In this document: positions 8,067-16,975 of the stretch, one piece after another
Numbering within the stretch: position 1 is the stretch's first letter
Layout: every line of letters starts with the position of its first letter
NCBI RefSeq assembly: GCF_002896875.1
Contig: NZ_CP023278.1
Coordinates: 6,578,501-6,642,500 of the forward strand
Origin: Nostoc sp. CENA543
GTDB lineage: Bacteria > Cyanobacteriota > Cyanobacteriia > Cyanobacteriales > Nostocaceae
Length of the DNA stretch: 64,000 nucleotides
Direction of reading: 5' to 3'
The notes under the pieces: model-generated
The model's database searches: none
Told to the model about the DNA's origin: nothing
The model's input: only the letters and a program-made list of their open reading frames with translations
Made by a program: the position numbers and the translations under genes

Positions 8067-9533
8067 TTAGTTTTCTGAGTGAGAAGCATCGCGTAAATCT
8101 GCTAAGTTGTGACGCACGCTCACCGTATGGGGATGATTCGTCCCTAATTGCTGTACTAAAATATCTAAAGCTTGAATAAACAGAGGTTCAGCTTCACTGT
8201 ATCTTTGTTGTGAATAGTAAAAGAATGCCAAATTGTTGAGGCTAGTAGCAAAATCTGGGTGTTCTTCTCCCAATAACTGACGGATAATTGTTAAAGCTTG
8301 AATAAACAGAGATTCCGCTTCATTAAATTTATCTTGCAGATAATAGATAACTGCTAGATTATTCAACATATTGGCAACATCAGGATGTTCTTCTCCTAGT
8401 AATTTACGCTTGATTGTTAAAGCTTCTTGTAAAACATATTCTGCCCATTTATAGTAATTTCTAGCTTGAAAACGACTAATTTCTACCCGGTTGTTGAGGT
8501 ATGTGGCAAAATCAATGTGTTCTTTTCCTTGTAATTTTTCAATCATTGAACCGGCTGGAATCAAAAATGATTCAGCAGTTGTATACATACCTTGTGAGTG
8601 ACAAATTACTGCTAGGTTATTCCGTGTAGGGATAATATCAAGATGGTTTTCTCCTAGCAGCTTGTATTTAAGTGCTAATATTTGCAGACACAATAATCGA
8701 GCTTCATTATATCTGCCTTGGTAATTGTATAGGGTTGCTACATTATTTAGAATAGTAGTGACATGACGATGTTCTTGATTTAAAAAGATTAGCCTTAATG
8801 CTTGGGCGTATAATGTTTCAGCTTCACTGTATTTACCTTGGAAACAATAAAGCGTTGCTAGGTTATTGAGAATAGTAACGACATCGGGCTGTTCTTTTCC
8901 TAGTAAATTCCATCTTATTTCTAAAGCTGCAATATATAGCGGTTCGGCTTCACTATATTTACCTTGGTAACGGTATATTTCTGCTAATTTATTGAGGAGA
9001 GTAGCAATATCAGGATGTTCTCTTCCCCACAACTTACTTTTAATTCCCAAAGCTTCAAGATACAAAATTTCGGCTTCATTATATTTATTTTGGGAATAAT
9101 AGAGATGTTCTAACCTTTTAAAGCTAGTAGCAATATCAGGATGTTCTGCATCCAAAAGTTTGCGCCTAATTGTCAAAGCTTCAATATACAAAGGCTCTAT
9201 TTCGTTGTGCCTATTTTGAGAACGATAAAAATACGCTAACCTATCTAAACTAGTAGCAACATCTAGATGTTCATCTCCTCGCACTCTACGCGTAATTTCT
9301 AATGCTTTGACATAACAATATTCAGCAGAACCGTTTCTACCATTGGCATGATAAAAAGTAGCTAAGTGATGGAAACTGGTGATAACGGTTAGGTGTTCTT
9401 TACCCCAACGATTTTGACAAAATTCTAGACATTGTAGATAACAACCTAAAGTTTCACTGTATAAACCTTGCTCTTGATAAGTTTGAGCCTGGTTGAGAAA
9501 GGGCAAAATTAAATCATCATCACTCAAGTTCAT
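8067..9533 (-). CDS. Tetratricopeptide repeat protein (kinesin-light-chain type)
   Basis: A 488-residue protein made almost wholly of about ten 42-residue TPR units of the form ALxIxxxLLGxEHPDxATxLNNLAxxYxxQGKYxEAEPLY. The units are clearly diverged from each other, unlike the near-identical units in the two other TPR genes here. No enzymatic domain, signal peptide or membrane segment is present, so it is probably a cytoplasmic scaffold or sensor arm. It lies 402 bp downstream of the ATPase/TPR pair on the same strand and could be a third member of that cluster, but the gap holds a repeat tract and a separate transcript is equally likely. Confidence 0.85.
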   Translation of the reverse strand: MNLSDDDLILPFLNQAQTYQEQGLYSETLGCYLQCLEFCQNRWGKEHLTVITSFHHLATFYHANGRNGSAEYCYVKALEITRRVRGDEHLDVATSLDRLAYFYRSQNRHNEIEPLYIEALTIRRKLLDAEHPDIATSFKRLEHLYYSQNKYNEAEILYLEALGIKSKLWGREHPDIATLLNKLAEIYRYQGKYSEAEPLYIAALEIRWNLLGKEQPDVVTILNNLATLYCFQGKYSEAETLYAQALRLIFLNQEHRHVTTILNNVATLYNYQGRYNEARLLCLQILALKYKLLGENHLDIIPTRNNLAVICHSQGMYTTAESFLIPAGSMIEKLQGKEHIDFATYLNNRVEISRFQARNYYKWAEYVLQEALTIKRKLLGEEHPDVANMLNNLAVIYYLQDKFNEAESLFIQALTIIRQLLGEEHPDFATSLNNLAFFYYSQQRYSEAEPLFIQALDILVQQLGTNHPHTVSVRHNLADLRDASHSEN

Positions 9534-9753
9534 AGTTTATAGAGTTTAGTCTATTGAGGATTAAGTGATTAAGTTAGTGAGGTTAATCACTCAATCCCTT
9601 TGTGATGATGGATAATTTAACCTACTTACTCGTTATTTACTTGAGAAAGTAACAGAAAAGAGATAATTATTGATGAGCGATCGCTGAAAAATAGATATGA
9701 TTAAATTGAGAGCGATATCTAGCCAATGGCTTGAAAACAAACATTATTTCACC

Positions 9754-9915
9754 TCAGAACAAGAACATTCTCCTTTGGAACATGAAACTTCGAGTTGAAA
9801 GCATAAAACTTTGAGTTCAGAGCATAAAACTTCGAGTTCGGAACACGAAAATTGGTGTTCGGAACACGAAAATTGGTGTTCAGAGCATGAAACTTCGCGT
9901 TCAGAACATGACTGA
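9754..9915 (+). repeat. 21-bp tandem repeat tract (GTTC-GAAC-type units)
   Basis: Seven 21-bp units plus a partial one, in register from 9754, each close to TCGGAACACGAAAATTGGTGT or TCAGAGCATAAAACTTCGAGT. Two adjacent units (9838 and 9859) are almost identical. Translated in register they give SEHENWC or SEHKTSS-like heptads broken by one stop. There is no start codon. The tract lies in the 402-bp gap between two TPR genes; the rest of that gap shows nothing else. Confidence 0.7.
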
Positions 9916-9935
9916 TGAGGTTAGGAACTTGAATT

Positions 9936-11564
9936 TTATTGTTCTGAGGTGAGAGAGTCGCGCAAATATGCTAAATTTTTACGCACAGTTACCGTATTAG
10001 GATGATTTAACCCTAATTGTCGCTCTAAAATATTTAAAGCTTGGATGTACAAGGCTTCGGCTTGGCTGTATTTCCCTTGGGAGTTGTAGAGTGCAGCTAG
10101 GTTGTTGAGGCTAGTGGCGACAGATGGATGTTCTTCACCCAGGAGTTTGCGCCGCAGTGCCAAAGCTTGGATGTACAAGGGTTCGGCTTCCCTGTATTTC
10201 CCTTGGGAACGGTACAGTTCTGCTAGGTTGTTGAGGCTAGTGGCAATAGATGGATGTTCTTCACCCAAGAGTTCGCGCCACAGTGCCAAGGCCTGAATTA
10301 ACAACAGTTCGGCTTCGCTGTACTTCCCTTGGGAACGGTAGAGTAGAGCTAGGTTGTTGAGGCTAGTGGCGACATCTGGATGTTCTTCCCCCAGGAGTTT
10401 GCGCCACAGTGCCAAAGCTTCGATGTACAAGGGTTCGGCTTCGCTGTATCTCCTTTGGGAACGATAGAGTTCTGCTAGGTTGTTGAGGCTAGTGGCAACA
10501 GATGGATGTTCTTCACCCAAGAGTTTGCGCCTCAGTGCTAAAGCTTCGATGTACAAGGGTTCGGCTTCGCTGTATCTTCCTTGGGAACGGTAGAGTGCTG
10601 CTAGGTTGTTGAGGCTAGTGGCGACAGATGGATGTTCTTCACCCAGGAGTTTGCGCGACAGTGCCAAAGCTTGGATGTGCAATGGTTCGGCTTGGCTGTA
10701 TTTCCCTTGGGAACGGTAGAGTTCTGCTAGGTTGTTGAGGCTAAGAGCTACGTCTCTTTCTAAACCTAACTCTTTTTGCAGTTCTACAGCCTTGCTTAAA
10801 TACTTAATTCCTAATTCTTGCTCTTTTTGGTAGTCTTGAAATTCACTTCTTTCAAGTCTTTCGCTATAAATATGACCTAAATTAAAATACAAAGTCGCTA
10901 AAGTTGCATCTTTTTCACCCCGTTTTTCCTGATCCTGAATAAATCTTTGCAAATCTTCTATAGGTAGCAAGTAAGGATTGTCATCATCAAAGTTCGATAT
11001 TTCATGACCAATAAAAGCATAAAAAATTGGCTCTAACTCTCTACTAGAAACAGTGTTTTTCTTTTTTGATATAAAGTGAAAAACACCATTTCGCCAACTC
11101 CAAAAATCAGGAGCTTTTTTAATCAAACTAACTAAAAGCTGATTAGTCACCCACAAGACAATAGCAAAGGGAAATTCCCTTAAAGCTTCTCTAGTCCACT
11201 GCAAATAACCGAAAAATATTTCTTGTTCAGAACGCTCCTTTCCCAGCTTGAGAAAATAAAGCTTTTCTGCACCAGTCACCGTAATTACTGCTGGTTGATG
11301 TTGCTGCAAATATGCTTCATTTTCCACTAAGTGAGCAATAGCAGCCCTCAAACTTGGCTCACCTCTGGGTAATGTCACACGATAAGGACGGATTTCTGGT
11401 TGTAATTCTGTTTCATACTGCTCGATAATTTGCTCTCGAAAATTCAAATCATCGCAAACAGCTATCAGCAAACTCAAACCCTGTTCTTTCGCTTGAATGC
11501 TGACAATTAAATCATCATAAGCATCTAGATTGTCATCATCATCAAATAGTTCATTAATTGTCAT
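9936..11564 (-). CDS. TPR protein with N-terminal NTPase-like domain, partner of an ATPase
   Basis: A 542-residue protein. Residues 1-215 form a globular domain with alternating hydrophobic strands (LSLLIAVCDDLN, PAVITVTGAEKLYFLKLG, FPFAIVLWVTNQLLVSLIKKAPDFWSW). This resembles a RecA-like fold that has lost its P-loop (no GxxxxGKS/T). Residues 250-535 carry about seven 42-residue TPRs that are nearly identical (LYRSQGKYSEAEPLYI, LLGEEHPSVATSLNNLA). The start codon lies inside the end of the upstream ATPase gene (11-bp overlap), so the two are translated together. I infer a sensor/effector partnership with that ATPase. No named family was recognised for the N-terminal domain. Confidence 0.75.
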   Translation of the reverse strand: MTINELFDDDDNLDAYDDLIVSIQAKEQGLSLLIAVCDDLNFREQIIEQYETELQPEIRPYRVTLPRGEPSLRAAIAHLVENEAYLQQHQPAVITVTGAEKLYFLKLGKERSEQEIFFGYLQWTREALREFPFAIVLWVTNQLLVSLIKKAPDFWSWRNGVFHFISKKKNTVSSRELEPIFYAFIGHEISNFDDDNPYLLPIEDLQRFIQDQEKRGEKDATLATLYFNLGHIYSERLERSEFQDYQKEQELGIKYLSKAVELQKELGLERDVALSLNNLAELYRSQGKYSQAEPLHIQALALSRKLLGEEHPSVATSLNNLAALYRSQGRYSEAEPLYIEALALRRKLLGEEHPSVATSLNNLAELYRSQRRYSEAEPLYIEALALWRKLLGEEHPDVATSLNNLALLYRSQGKYSEAELLLIQALALWRELLGEEHPSIATSLNNLAELYRSQGKYREAEPLYIQALALRRKLLGEEHPSVATSLNNLAALYNSQGKYSQAEALYIQALNILERQLGLNHPNTVTVRKNLAYLRDSLTSEQ

Positions 11565-12852
11565 TGATGAAACCCTGCTCTCTCAAGAGTTCTACAACGA
11601 TGGGGTGAACATCATACCAGTTTTTGCGATTGCGATATTCCAAAACATAAAGCCCGTGAAGTAAGTCTAAAAACTCAGGTTCTTTGGGATCATCAGGCAT
11701 AAAGTTCTGATATGTAGTTTGCAAGATGGTATAGTCAATTTTCCCCAAAGGCACAGCAAAATCATTGCGGATATTATTAATTGCTTCGTCTAAAATTTGC
11801 TGATTAATGACCACCGCCTGTCCTGGTTTACGACGAATTAACCGCAGACAAATACGACAACATTCATTAGCAATTCTCACCAACTCTCGCAACACACCAC
11901 CACTATTAACAACAATATCTTCTACTGCTTGTAATTCTATAAGTGCAGCAGGAATTCGCTTTTGTAAGATTTCACATAAAATATTTTTCGCTTGTGGGCG
12001 AGGCTGGGCATTAGGTTGACGATTTTGCCCCTGTTCAAATAATTTTAATACAGGCATGACTACAACTTGGTCATTAGTTTCTGTCTCAATTAGTGGTCTG
12101 AGAAACTTATCTCTTAAAACAGCAATAGGTATAGTATAAATAATTCTAAAGTTTGGTTGACATAGAGCTTTGATATTATCTCTATAAATATCATTGACTC
12201 TTTCCAATTCCAATTTATCTAAATCATCTATAATAACTAAAACATCTTTTTTTGTGGCAACATGAATGATAGCCGCAATTTCATTAATTCGCGCAATTAA
12301 ATCAGAAATTTTTCTCTCGAATTCCTGCTTAATTTCATAGCGGACAGCCGCATCAGCTTTTAATTTATTACTAATTAATTTAAGTAAATCGAAACCCAGA
12401 GAAGTTTCCGCCTCAAGATTAAATTCTTCTGTCTTAGTCCGAGTTGCGAACCATTTATACAAAGCATCTTTTGTAGACTTAGGAATCTCCACTTTCAGAG
12501 CTTCCGCTTCGTACATTAAATTTACAGCAATAGAAAACAAAATATTGATATGATTGACATCAGACATTTCAATTGTGTCTGAAATAGAGAACAAAACCAC
12601 AAAGTAACGGTCTTGCGATCGCCTGCTAAACTCCGCTAACAAAGTAGACTTGCCACAACCACGATGTCCTGTAAAAATAATCTTGCCATCACCATTAGGG
12701 CTATCTTCAACCAACTGCTCTAATTCAGCAATCACATCATCACCATAATCCACCCTAAATCTCTCTAAATCTCTTGTCTGAATCAGTGGCAATAACTCTA
12801 AATTTCTGTATGCTTGTTGAAAAGACTTTAACAAATCGTCAGACATATACAA
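11554..12852 (-). CDS. P-loop ATPase (STAND/ORC-like), probable signalling ATPase
   Basis: A 432-residue P-loop NTPase with Walker A GHRGCGKST at residues 62-70 and Walker B VLVIIDDLDKL at 204-212, then a sensor-like strand (FRIIYTIPIAVLRDKFL). A helical C-terminal region with a possible winged helix (YDVHPIVVELLREQG) follows. The layout resembles AAA/STAND ATPases used in bacterial conflict systems. No nuclease or protease motif is visible. It is the first gene of a two-gene operon with the overlapping TPR partner. An alternative start, MSDD at 12846, is possible. What it senses is unknown. Confidence 0.75.
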   Translation of the reverse strand: MYMSDDLLKSFQQAYRNLELLPLIQTRDLERFRVDYGDDVIAELEQLVEDSPNGDGKIIFTGHRGCGKSTLLAEFSRRSQDRYFVVLFSISDTIEMSDVNHINILFSIAVNLMYEAEALKVEIPKSTKDALYKWFATRTKTEEFNLEAETSLGFDLLKLISNKLKADAAVRYEIKQEFERKISDLIARINEIAAIIHVATKKDVLVIIDDLDKLELERVNDIYRDNIKALCQPNFRIIYTIPIAVLRDKFLRPLIETETNDQVVVMPVLKLFEQGQNRQPNAQPRPQAKNILCEILQKRIPAALIELQAVEDIVVNSGGVLRELVRIANECCRICLRLIRRKPGQAVVINQQILDEAINNIRNDFAVPLGKIDYTILQTTYQNFMPDDPKEPEFLDLLHGLYVLEYRNRKNWYDVHPIVVELLREQGFINDN

Positions 12853-12931
12853 TCACTGTATAACCTCGCTATCCATATCATCACCCATCTTTGCTAAAGT
12901 CAAGCTGAAATCTTTATCCACACTAATTAAC

Positions 12932-13115
12932 ATGAGTTCGACGAACAGAAGAACCCCTCTCCAAAGACGCGAAGCGGCTTCTCGTCAGAGTACCTATCCC
13001 CTGCAAGGAGAGAGGCTTTAAAACCTCATTTTTTGTTGATATTTTAGCTCTTTACTCCCCTCTCCGCGTCGGAGAGGGGCTGGGGGAGAGGTCAAAAAAG
13101 GCTTATCGAACTCAT
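12932..13115. mobile_element. Miniature inverted-repeat element, 184 bp
   Basis: Perfect 10-bp terminal inverted repeats ATGAGTTCGA (12932-12941) and TCGAACTCAT (13106-13115) enclose an internal palindrome (CCCCTCTCCG at 13057-13066, CGGAGAGGGG at 13070-13079). There is no ORF. Similar C/G-rich palindromes occur elsewhere in the window, which supports a non-autonomous repeat family. It lies between the ATPase operon and the ABC exporter. Confidence 0.5.
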
Positions 13116-13241
13116 ACTAAATTAAAGGTTTGTAGACAACTTTAGTAGGTTGGGTTGAGCAAGGCGTTTGCCCTTGGCGTTCCCGTAGGGTAAACCAACA
13201 TAGATATAGGTGTTGGGTTTCCTTACGTCAACCCAGAATTT

Positions 13242-13277
13242 CGCAATTGCGAATTGCGAATTGCGAATTGCGAATTG
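13242..13277. repeat. STRR heptamer tract (GCGAATT units)
   Basis: Five tandem copies of the 7-mer GCGAATT (the first with a variant base) end four bases before the stop codon of the ABC exporter. Just upstream (13143-13236) is a copy of the GGTTGGG/GTTGGGTTTCCTTACGTCA dispersed repeat also seen at 7515-7606. Confidence 0.8.
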
Positions 13278-13280
13278 GTA

Positions 13281-15917
13281 TTACACATTCGCTTGCTGAC
13301 GCTGATACAGTGACCAATACAAACCCTTTTGCTGTAATAATTCTGTATGAGTTCCGCGTTCAGCAATCACACCTTTTTCTAACACGAAAATCTGATCAGC
13401 ACGTTTCAAAGGTGCAAAACGGTGAGCAATCAAAAACACAGTCCGGTTAGTGGAAATTGCTTGTAGATTTTGCAATACTTGTTGCTCAGTTTCACTATCT
13501 AAAGCACTAGTCGCTTCATCTAAGACTAAAATCGGCGCATCGGAAAGAAACAATCTTGCTAAAGCAATGCGTTGTCTTTGTCCTCCCGATAAAGCTGTTC
13601 CCCTTTCTCCGACATTAGTCTCATAGCCATAGGGTAATTGACTAATAAAATCGTGGGCTACTGCCATTCTGGCTGCTTGCACCACTTGTTCGGCGGTAAT
13701 ATCAGGATTACCAAGGGTGATATTTTCCAAGATAGAACCATTAAATAAAAAGTCTTCTTGGAGAACTACACCAATTTGTTGTCGCAATGAGGATAAATCA
13801 GCACTCTTGATATCAAATCCATCAATCAAAATCCGTCCTGATTCTATTTGATATAGTCGCTGCAAAAGTTTTGATAGGGTACTTTTCCCCGAACCACTAC
13901 GCCCGACAATTCCGACGAATTGTCCTGGTTCAACATTAAAAGAAATTCCTCGCACCACAGGTTCAGTATTAGCTTTATACCGGAAAAATACCTGTTCAAA
14001 ACTTATTTGTCCTTTCAATGGTGGTAATACTAAGCCCGTCCCCATTTCGGCTTCTGGGGCGACGTTGAGAATGTCACCGATTCTATCTACTGAGAGTAAG
14101 ACTTGTTGCAGATTTTGCCATAACTGCACTAACCTTAACAGTGGCCCTGTCACCCTGCCAGATAACATCTGAAAAGCTACAAGTTGCCCGACTGTCATAT
14201 GTCTATCAATGACTAATTTCGCACCAAACCAGAGAATTAACAGAGAAGAAAAATTAGTGAGGAAGTCGCCAATATTACTGCTAATGTTAGAAGTGGTGGA
14301 AGCTTTAAAGCCGGTACGCACGAAACGAGCAAATAAGCCTTCCCAGCGATCGCGCGCTACAGATTCGGCAGCATGGGCTTTCACAGAGTGGATACCCGTG
14401 ACTGTTTCTACTAAAAATGACTGACTATCAGCACTGCGGTTAAAGGTTTCGTTTAACCAGTTCCGCAAAATCGGTGTCGCCACTAAGGTTAAAGCTGCAA
14501 ACAACGGTAACACCGCCAACGCCACAAAGGTAAGGGGAATATTGTAGTAAAACATCAATACCAAGTAGACGACGGCAAAGATGCTATCTAAAATCACCGT
14601 TAGGGCTGTACCCGTGAGAAATTGGCGGATTTGTTCCAATTCTTGCACTCTGGCGACAGTATCACCGACGCGCCTCGACTCAAAATAAGCCAAGGGCAAG
14701 CGCATGAGATGACGGAATAACTGTGCTGATAAACTTAAGTCTAAGCGTCTGGCTGTGTGGGTAAAGATAAATAGCCTCAGAATACCGAGTATAGACTCAA
14801 ATAACGCAATAAATAACAGTGCGATCGCCATGACATCGAGAGTGGGTAAACTCTCTTGTACCATGACTTTATCAATCACCACTTGGGTAATTAGTGGTGT
14901 CCCCAAACCCAATAATTGCAAGGTAAAGGAAGCTAGTAAAACTTCCCCTAATAGTCCTTTGTATTTCCAAACGGCTGGCGTAAACCAACTGAGATTAAAT
15001 TTTTCTTGTCGGGAGATGAGTTCAACTTGCCATAACTGCCCATCCCAGGATTCTTCTACTACAGATTGGGGCAGATTCTCACAAATACTATCAGGATGCT
15101 GGGGGTTAGCGACAATCAAGCGATCGCCTTTCATCCCATAAACTACTACCCATGACTGAGATTCCCAATGTAATAAAGCCGGGAATGATAACTGGCGTAA
15201 CTCACTCCAACTCACGTTTAAGCGGCGCAAAACTAAGCCCAGTTTCTCACCAGCTTCCATCACCTGTTTAGGATTTTGTCCCCGCAGTTGGCGTTGTACC
15301 CATTCTAATTTCACAGGATTATTTAACTGTTGGGCTGCCATAGTTAAACAAGCCGCAGCCGTATTCCAACTAGCCACAAAGGGGTAACTTTGGGCTGTTG
15401 GGGTTGTGGTAGGTTCTGGTGTCGCAGGCTGAAATACCTGCGTCTCGGTGACGACTGTGGGGATTTCCGGCTGCACAACACCTAACCAAAAATCTTCCAC
15501 ATCCGAGTTAGATATTTCCGCCCAGAGTTTTGTATCCCAACAAGCCACAACTACTTCTTTTGTCGCTGCTACAGCTTTATAGTCTCCTGGGATTTTTTGC
15601 AAATCACCAAACCAGTCTCCCACTTCCAAAGCCGCTAGAGGCGTACCCGTGTCTTCCTCCCGCAGACGGACTTTACCAGCAATAATTAAAAACTGATATC
15701 CGCCTACTTCACTCGACCAAATTTTTTCTCCCAGTCGATAGCGACGGGTTTCTAAGCGTTGTTCTAATTGGGATTTTTGTTCAGGATTGAGCAAACCCAG
15801 AGGTGGTTGATTCCAAGGTATAGCAGCTAGCACGTATTGTCTTAGAGATTCATTATCCTGAAGTTTTAACTCACCTGTAATTTGACTGTCAGCTTTTGAA
15901 TTTTCTCCGCTAGCCAT
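13281..15917 (-). CDS. Type I secretion ABC transporter with cNMP-binding and inactive C39-like domains
   Basis: An 878-residue inner-membrane exporter. The order is a cyclic-nucleotide-binding-like fold (about 20-140), a C39 peptidase-like domain (175-300), six-helix membrane domain (320-610) and nucleotide-binding domain (640-875). The last has GIVGRSGSGKST, LSGGQRQRIALAR and ILVLDEATSALD. In the C39-like part the catalytic motifs are lost: NTAAACLTM where DCGxACLxM is expected, SQSWVVVY in place of the His motif, and ANPQ in place of DP. This matches HlyB-type C39-like domains that bind, but do not cut, substrate. Its first 52 bp overlap the upstream parvulin gene, so the two form an operon. 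Confidence 0.9.
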   Translation of the reverse strand: MASGENSKADSQITGELKLQDNESLRQYVLAAIPWNQPPLGLLNPEQKSQLEQRLETRRYRLGEKIWSSEVGGYQFLIIAGKVRLREEDTGTPLAALEVGDWFGDLQKIPGDYKAVAATKEVVVACWDTKLWAEISNSDVEDFWLGVVQPEIPTVVTETQVFQPATPEPTTTPTAQSYPFVASWNTAAACLTMAAQQLNNPVKLEWVQRQLRGQNPKQVMEAGEKLGLVLRRLNVSWSELRQLSFPALLHWESQSWVVVYGMKGDRLIVANPQHPDSICENLPQSVVEESWDGQLWQVELISRQEKFNLSWFTPAVWKYKGLLGEVLLASFTLQLLGLGTPLITQVVIDKVMVQESLPTLDVMAIALLFIALFESILGILRLFIFTHTARRLDLSLSAQLFRHLMRLPLAYFESRRVGDTVARVQELEQIRQFLTGTALTVILDSIFAVVYLVLMFYYNIPLTFVALAVLPLFAALTLVATPILRNWLNETFNRSADSQSFLVETVTGIHSVKAHAAESVARDRWEGLFARFVRTGFKASTTSNISSNIGDFLTNFSSLLILWFGAKLVIDRHMTVGQLVAFQMLSGRVTGPLLRLVQLWQNLQQVLLSVDRIGDILNVAPEAEMGTGLVLPPLKGQISFEQVFFRYKANTEPVVRGISFNVEPGQFVGIVGRSGSGKSTLSKLLQRLYQIESGRILIDGFDIKSADLSSLRQQIGVVLQEDFLFNGSILENITLGNPDITAEQVVQAARMAVAHDFISQLPYGYETNVGERGTALSGGQRQRIALARLFLSDAPILVLDEATSALDSETEQQVLQNLQAISTNRTVFLIAHRFAPLKRADQIFVLEKGVIAERGTHTELLQQKGLYWSLYQRQQANV

Positions 15918-16624
15918 TTTTCAAATAGTTCGTTTTGTAGTGCTTGTGTTAATTGCGTATCTTCCAAAGACGCTGGTAAAAATTGTTCGACGCGAAACAA
16001 TCCATAACGTCCATCCAGTTCGATGGGGCCGATGACTTGTCCGAGTTGAGCCATATCTACCGCCGCCCTTAAGACATCCGGCATTGTGCCTCGGCTAATT
16101 GGCCCCATCATGCCGTTGACAATGCGATCGTCTGCTTGGGAATATTCCTTAGCTAATTGCTCAAAACTACCTCCTTCAGCAATTTGCAGTTGTAACTCCT
16201 CCGCCAGTTCTCGACTATCAACAACAATTCGTGAGATTACCACCCGATCTAGAAAAATCTTGCGTTCAATAAAATATTCAGAGATTTTTGCTTCTGTCAC
16301 TACAGCTTTTAATTTTTCTAGTTTGAAGTTCGATGTAATTGCCGTGTGGAATGTGTTGTAGTCTGTGCCATTTCTCTTCAACCACTCCTGAAAAGCCTGC
16401 GGATCAGCTAGTTGATTTTTCAGCCGGAAATCAATAATCGTTTGTTCGGTGAGGGCTGGGTTAATTTCCATATCCCCACGGTTATTGAATTCCTGCTCAA
16501 TTACATACTGACGCAGCACATCACTAATAAATTGACCTAATTTCCCTGAAACTTGCAGATATTTTACTGTTTGTTCTAGAGAAATTGCTTGGTCGTCAAC
16601 GCTTAAAAAAGTTAGATTTTCCAT
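15866..16624 (-). CDS. Parvulin-type peptidyl-prolyl cis-trans isomerase
   Basis: A 252-residue SurA/PrsA-like isomerase. The N-terminal half is a SurA-N-like helical chaperone region (AFQEWLKRNGTDYNTFH). The rotamase domain starts near residue 130 with VVISRIVVDSRELAEELQ, followed by GGSFEQLAKEYSQADDRIVNGMMGPISRG and IGPIELDGRYGLFRVEQF. No signal peptide is present, so it acts in the cytoplasm or at the membrane face. It probably holds the exported protein unfolded for the ABC transporter, whose gene starts inside this one (52-bp overlap in another frame). That pairing of parvulin and exporter is seen in cyanobacterial type I secretion loci; no substrate gene is next to it here. Confidence 0.88.
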   Translation of the reverse strand: MENLTFLSVDDQAISLEQTVKYLQVSGKLGQFISDVLRQYVIEQEFNNRGDMEINPALTEQTIIDFRLKNQLADPQAFQEWLKRNGTDYNTFHTAITSNFKLEKLKAVVTEAKISEYFIERKIFLDRVVISRIVVDSRELAEELQLQIAEGGSFEQLAKEYSQADDRIVNGMMGPISRGTMPDVLRAAVDMAQLGQVIGPIELDGRYGLFRVEQFLPASLEDTQLTQALQNELFEKWLAEKIQKLTVKLQVS

Positions 16625-16640
16625 GAGTTCACCTGGTAAT

Positions 16641-16671
16641 GGGGGTTGGGGATTGGGGACTGGGGACTGGG
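16641..16671. repeat. STRR heptamer tract (GGGGACT/GGGGATT units)
   Basis: Four heptamers of GGGGATT or GGGGACT type just upstream of the parvulin start codon. The rest of the 350-bp gap (16672-16975) is A/T-rich and shows no ORF; a second short run of ATTCCCAATGCC-like sequence ends it. Confidence 0.7.
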
Positions 16672-16975
16672 AAAAGAAAGAAATATAGAAAGGGAATTAA
16701 CTTCCGACTTAATTTATATGGCTTTTTCTGGAAATTTTGTAACTCATTTACCAGTAATGCGATGTTAAAGAAAAAATTAAAAGATAAATAAATTTTCTAT
16801 TCAGAAAAATCAAGTTTTTTAGCATACACAAAACAGTCAAATTTAGCTATGTAGCCAAAAGTGACTTTCACTGAAATTTATTCAGCTTCAAAATAACGAA
16901 TTTTTGGGAATGGGGCATTGGGAATTGAAGGAATAAATTATTTGTTACTTTCTATTCCTATTCCCCAATCCCTAA

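Noticed and set aside
13281-15917. HetC as a specific name for the ABC exporter
   Set aside because: The layout (cNMP-like, C39-like, ABC) resembles HetC-type exporters, but length and neighbours do not settle it, so no symbol was given.
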